64,000 nucleotides of DNA from assembly GCA_003481775.1 (NCBI GenBank), contig QULU01000009.1, positions 461-64,460 of the forward strand, read 5' to 3'. This DNA comes from Clostridiaceae bacterium OM02-2AC (lineage in GTDB: Bacteria > Bacillota_I > Bacilli_A > Erysipelotrichales > Erysipelotrichaceae). Numbering within the stretch: position 1 is the first letter of the stretch; each line of letters opens with the position of its first letter. Positions 62,424 to 64,000 of this stretch are shown here, piece after piece. Position numbers and translations under genes: made by a program. Under the pieces are notes generated by a model. That model was not told where the DNA came from. It did not search any database and saw nothing but the letters and a program-made list of their open reading frames with translations.

Positions 62424-62950
62424 TGAAGCCTTGGTATGTACTGTATGTGATGGGAGGCAGAGAAAAAAGGATATTGGAGCTTTTAAATCAACAGGCTGGT
62501 ATAAAAGCATTCACTCCTTTGAAGGAAGTGATACATCGCATACAGGGTAAGCGGGTGATTGTGAGGAAGCCGTTGTTTCCTTCCTATTTGTTTGTAGAAA
62601 CAGAGCTGACTCCGAACGGGTTTCAACAAGCGCTGCTTCAATACCGCTCGCAGATCCGTGGTATTTTGAAGGAACTGAAGTACGAGGATGATGTCAGTGC
62701 TTTGAGCTCAGAAGAAAGAGCTTATCTGGAAGGTCTTATGGACGAGGAGCACAATGTCCGATTATCAAAGGGTGAAATTCTCGACGGAGAGGTCATCATT
62801 ACCGAAGGTCCATTAAAGGGCTATGAGAGCAATATTATACGAATTGACAGACATAAACGTCGTGCTATCCTGAATGTTTGCATGAACGATCAGGAGATGC
62901 AGGTGGACGTTTCTCTGGAAATAGTGAAAAAGATCGAATCTCAGAAGTAA
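62420..62950 (+). CDS. loaP: NusG-paralogue antiterminator, LoaP type
   Basis: 176 residues. NGN domain: KPWYVLYVMGGREKRILELLN, VIHRIQGKRVIVRKPLFPSYLFVET, then a KOW domain from about 120 with VIITEGPLKGYESNIIRIDRHKRRAIL. This is the layout of NusG specialised paralogues; Firmicute LoaP proteins regulate long polysaccharide and antibiotic operons by processive antitermination. Its gene is second in an exopolysaccharide operon whose leader holds a terminator, which supports LoaP. RfaH and NusG itself are the alternatives; RfaH is a proteobacterial type, and NusG is normally next to secE. Confidence 0.85.
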   Translation: MMKPWYVLYVMGGREKRILELLNQQAGIKAFTPLKEVIHRIQGKRVIVRKPLFPSYLFVETELTPNGFQQALLQYRSQIRGILKELKYEDDVSALSSEERAYLEGLMDEEHNVRLSKGEILDGEVIITEGPLKGYESNIIRIDRHKRRAILNVCMNDQEMQVDVSLEIVKKIESQK

Positions 62951-63085
62951 TAGTTGTTGAGGCACTTTATGGAGAGGTTCAGGATACAGTCAACCATTCA
63001 ACACTGCAGGTGGGGGAAGGGGAGAGTGTATCCTTTTTTATGTAAGATTCTCGCCTCAAAAGAAGAAAGCAAAGGAGAGAAATTA

Positions 63086-63787
63086 GTGGAAGATTTACAG
63101 AAGAGCATAGAACAGAATGAAGAAATAGAAATAGACCTGGGAAGACTGCTGCGGCAGTTGAAGAAAAAGATGTCCTTTATCATCGCAGTGACAGTGATTG
63201 CAATTGTCATTTCCTTATTGGTGACGAAGTTTTTGATTCCAAAGAAATATGAAAGCATGGCAAGGATTTATCTGAAGCCGAATATCACGGAAAGTGGAAC
63301 GATTGATTACAATACACTGACCGCCAATTCCAAAATGGTAAACAACTATGTCCTCATGCTCCAGGGGAACAGCCTGCTGGAGGATGTCACGGAGAAGCTA
63401 AAGCTGGAGGATGAGGCATTGGTTAAAAATTCCTTGAGCGTCAGCAATGAAGCGGATAGTGAAATCATTACAGTAAGTGCGCGGACGAAGGATGCGAAGA
63501 TGTCAAAGGATATCGTAAATACGACGGTGAATCTGTTTTTTGAGAGTATGAAGGATAAGCTGGATATCAAGAATATGACGATTCTGGATGCCCCTCAGGT
63601 GAATGAGACACCGGTATCTCCGAGCTTAAAGATGAATCTGTTGATCGGAGCACTGCTTGGTATTATGGTGTCCTGTGGCTTTGTGACTGTTCAGTTTCTG
63701 CTGGATAAGCGGCTGCATACGAAGGAAGATGCGGAATCTTATTTAGAAATACCGGTACTGGCAGAGATTCCGTTTCTGGAGGATTAG
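63086..63787 (+). CDS. Polysaccharide chain-length regulator / tyrosine-kinase modulator (Wzz/CpsC type)
   Basis: 233 residues from GTG 63086, with AAAGGAGAG directly ahead; upstream in-frame codons to 62954 look non-coding. Two membrane segments (about 30-50 and 185-205) enclose an extracellular domain, as in CapA/CpsC/YwqC: IDLGRLLRQLKKKMSFIIAVTVIAIVISLLV, then KKYESMARIYLKP and a C-terminal VSPSLKMNLLIGALLGIMVSCG. It controls chain length and activates the matching tyrosine kinase, expected downstream of the window. Confidence 0.9.
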   Translation: MEDLQKSIEQNEEIEIDLGRLLRQLKKKMSFIIAVTVIAIVISLLVTKFLIPKKYESMARIYLKPNITESGTIDYNTLTANSKMVNNYVLMLQGNSLLEDVTEKLKLEDEALVKNSLSVSNEADSEIITVSARTKDAKMSKDIVNTTVNLFFESMKDKLDIKNMTILDAPQVNETPVSPSLKMNLLIGALLGIMVSCGFVTVQFLLDKRLHTKEDAESYLEIPVLAEIPFLED

Positions 63788-63790
63788 TGT

Positions 63791-64000
63791 ATGAGCTTCA
63801 TTGATCTGCATTGCCATATGGCATGGGATATCGATGATGGTATTGATAGCCGTGAAGAAGCAGAAAAGGCGTTACAGCAGGCCAAGGCGGATGGAATCGT
63901 AACGCTTGCGGTAACACCGCATTTCATACCCGGAGCTCAAAAGGAAGCGGATGTAAGAGAAATGAATCAGCGAATCCGTGAGCTGAAGGAGCTTGGAAAG
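63791..64000 (+). CDS. CpsB/CapC-type manganese-dependent tyrosine phosphatase (PHP domain), 3' cut by window
   Basis: First 70 residues only. MSFIDLHCHMAWDIDDGIDSREEAEKAL carries the PHP metal motif His-x-His and the DDG of CpsB/YwqE, and TLAVTPHFIPG is the next family motif. It dephosphorylates the capsule tyrosine kinase. GGAGG (63778-63782) lies eight bases before ATG 63791, three bases after the CpsC stop. The rest of the gene and the kinase are beyond the window. Confidence 0.9.
   Translation, partial: MSFIDLHCHMAWDIDDGIDSREEAEKALQQAKADGIVTLAVTPHFIPGAQKEADVREMNQRIRELKELGK

Overview
The window looks like chromosome of a low-to-moderate G+C, spore-forming Firmicute. Most genes have strong GGAGG-type ribosome binding sites and TTGACA/TATAAT promoters with intrinsic terminators. 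It carries Spo0A, a YlbJ-like membrane protein, an HrcA/CIRCE heat-shock operon and an infC-rpmI-rplT operon that starts at an ATT codon behind an L20-type leader. The gene mix (glycosyltransferase-RecX fusion, many PTS/GntR/DeoR-type regulators, glycyl radical enzyme, three GGDEF proteins) suggests a gut anaerobe of the Erysipelotrichia, of the [Clostridium] innocuum type. That placement is inference from gene content, not from a marker search.

Layout. 1-2.3 kb: tail of an Rpn-type nuclease gene, then a MepA-type MATE exporter behind a palindromic promoter and a probable guanidine-IV riboswitch. 2.5-9.2 kb: an inositol-phosphatase-family enzyme, a small unknown protein and a four-gene operon (GT4, flippase-like protein, GT4-RecX fusion, YhaM) that probably makes membrane glycolipids. 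9.3-16.8 kb: a catabolite-controlled operon with a PRD regulator, M42 peptidase, a cellobiose-type PTS in three subunits, an M24 peptidase and a MalY/PatB lyase. 17.1-21.6 kb: minus-strand block with three DUF1307-type lipoproteins, a membrane diguanylate cyclase and an RRNPP-like regulator. 21.7-30.5 kb: RimO, a family-6-like DNA glycosylase, GNAT, GGDEF-EAL, GH25 lysozyme, a stand-alone Spo0A C-terminal-like protein, tRNA-Lys and a DUF6348-like protein. 30.5-33.8 kb: translation operon, MarR regulator, patatin. 34.1-38.5 kb: KbaZ/GatZ, PAS-GGDEF, RluA synthase, desulfoferrodoxin. 38.8-43.7 kb: DeoR regulator, glycyl radical enzyme, its activase and an FSA-type aldolase.

43.7-46.6 kb is an AT-rich insert-like segment with a TetR regulator and a membrane-anchored alpha/beta hydrolase sharing a doubly operated promoter, flanked by gene-poor DNA. 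46.6-54.5 kb holds a beta-hydroxyacid dehydrogenase, YlbJ-like protein, cation exporter, a tandem-GntR protein, a MerR regulator, Spo0A and PgeF. 54.7-60.7 kb is the hrcA-grpE-dnaK-dnaJ operon with two CIRCE elements and a polysaccharide deacetylase wedged between dnaK and dnaJ. 60.8-64 kb opens an exopolysaccharide operon (initiating sugar transferase, LoaP/NusG-like antiterminator, chain-length regulator, CpsB phosphatase cut by the window end) whose leader carries an intrinsic terminator, as expected for processive antitermination.

Most notable for follow-up are the GT-RecX fusion operon, the glycyl radical enzyme operon, the Spo0A_C-only paralogue, the LoaP leader, the deacetylase in the chaperone operon, and the PTS-peptidase-lyase operon. 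No CRISPR array, complete insertion sequence or prophage was seen.
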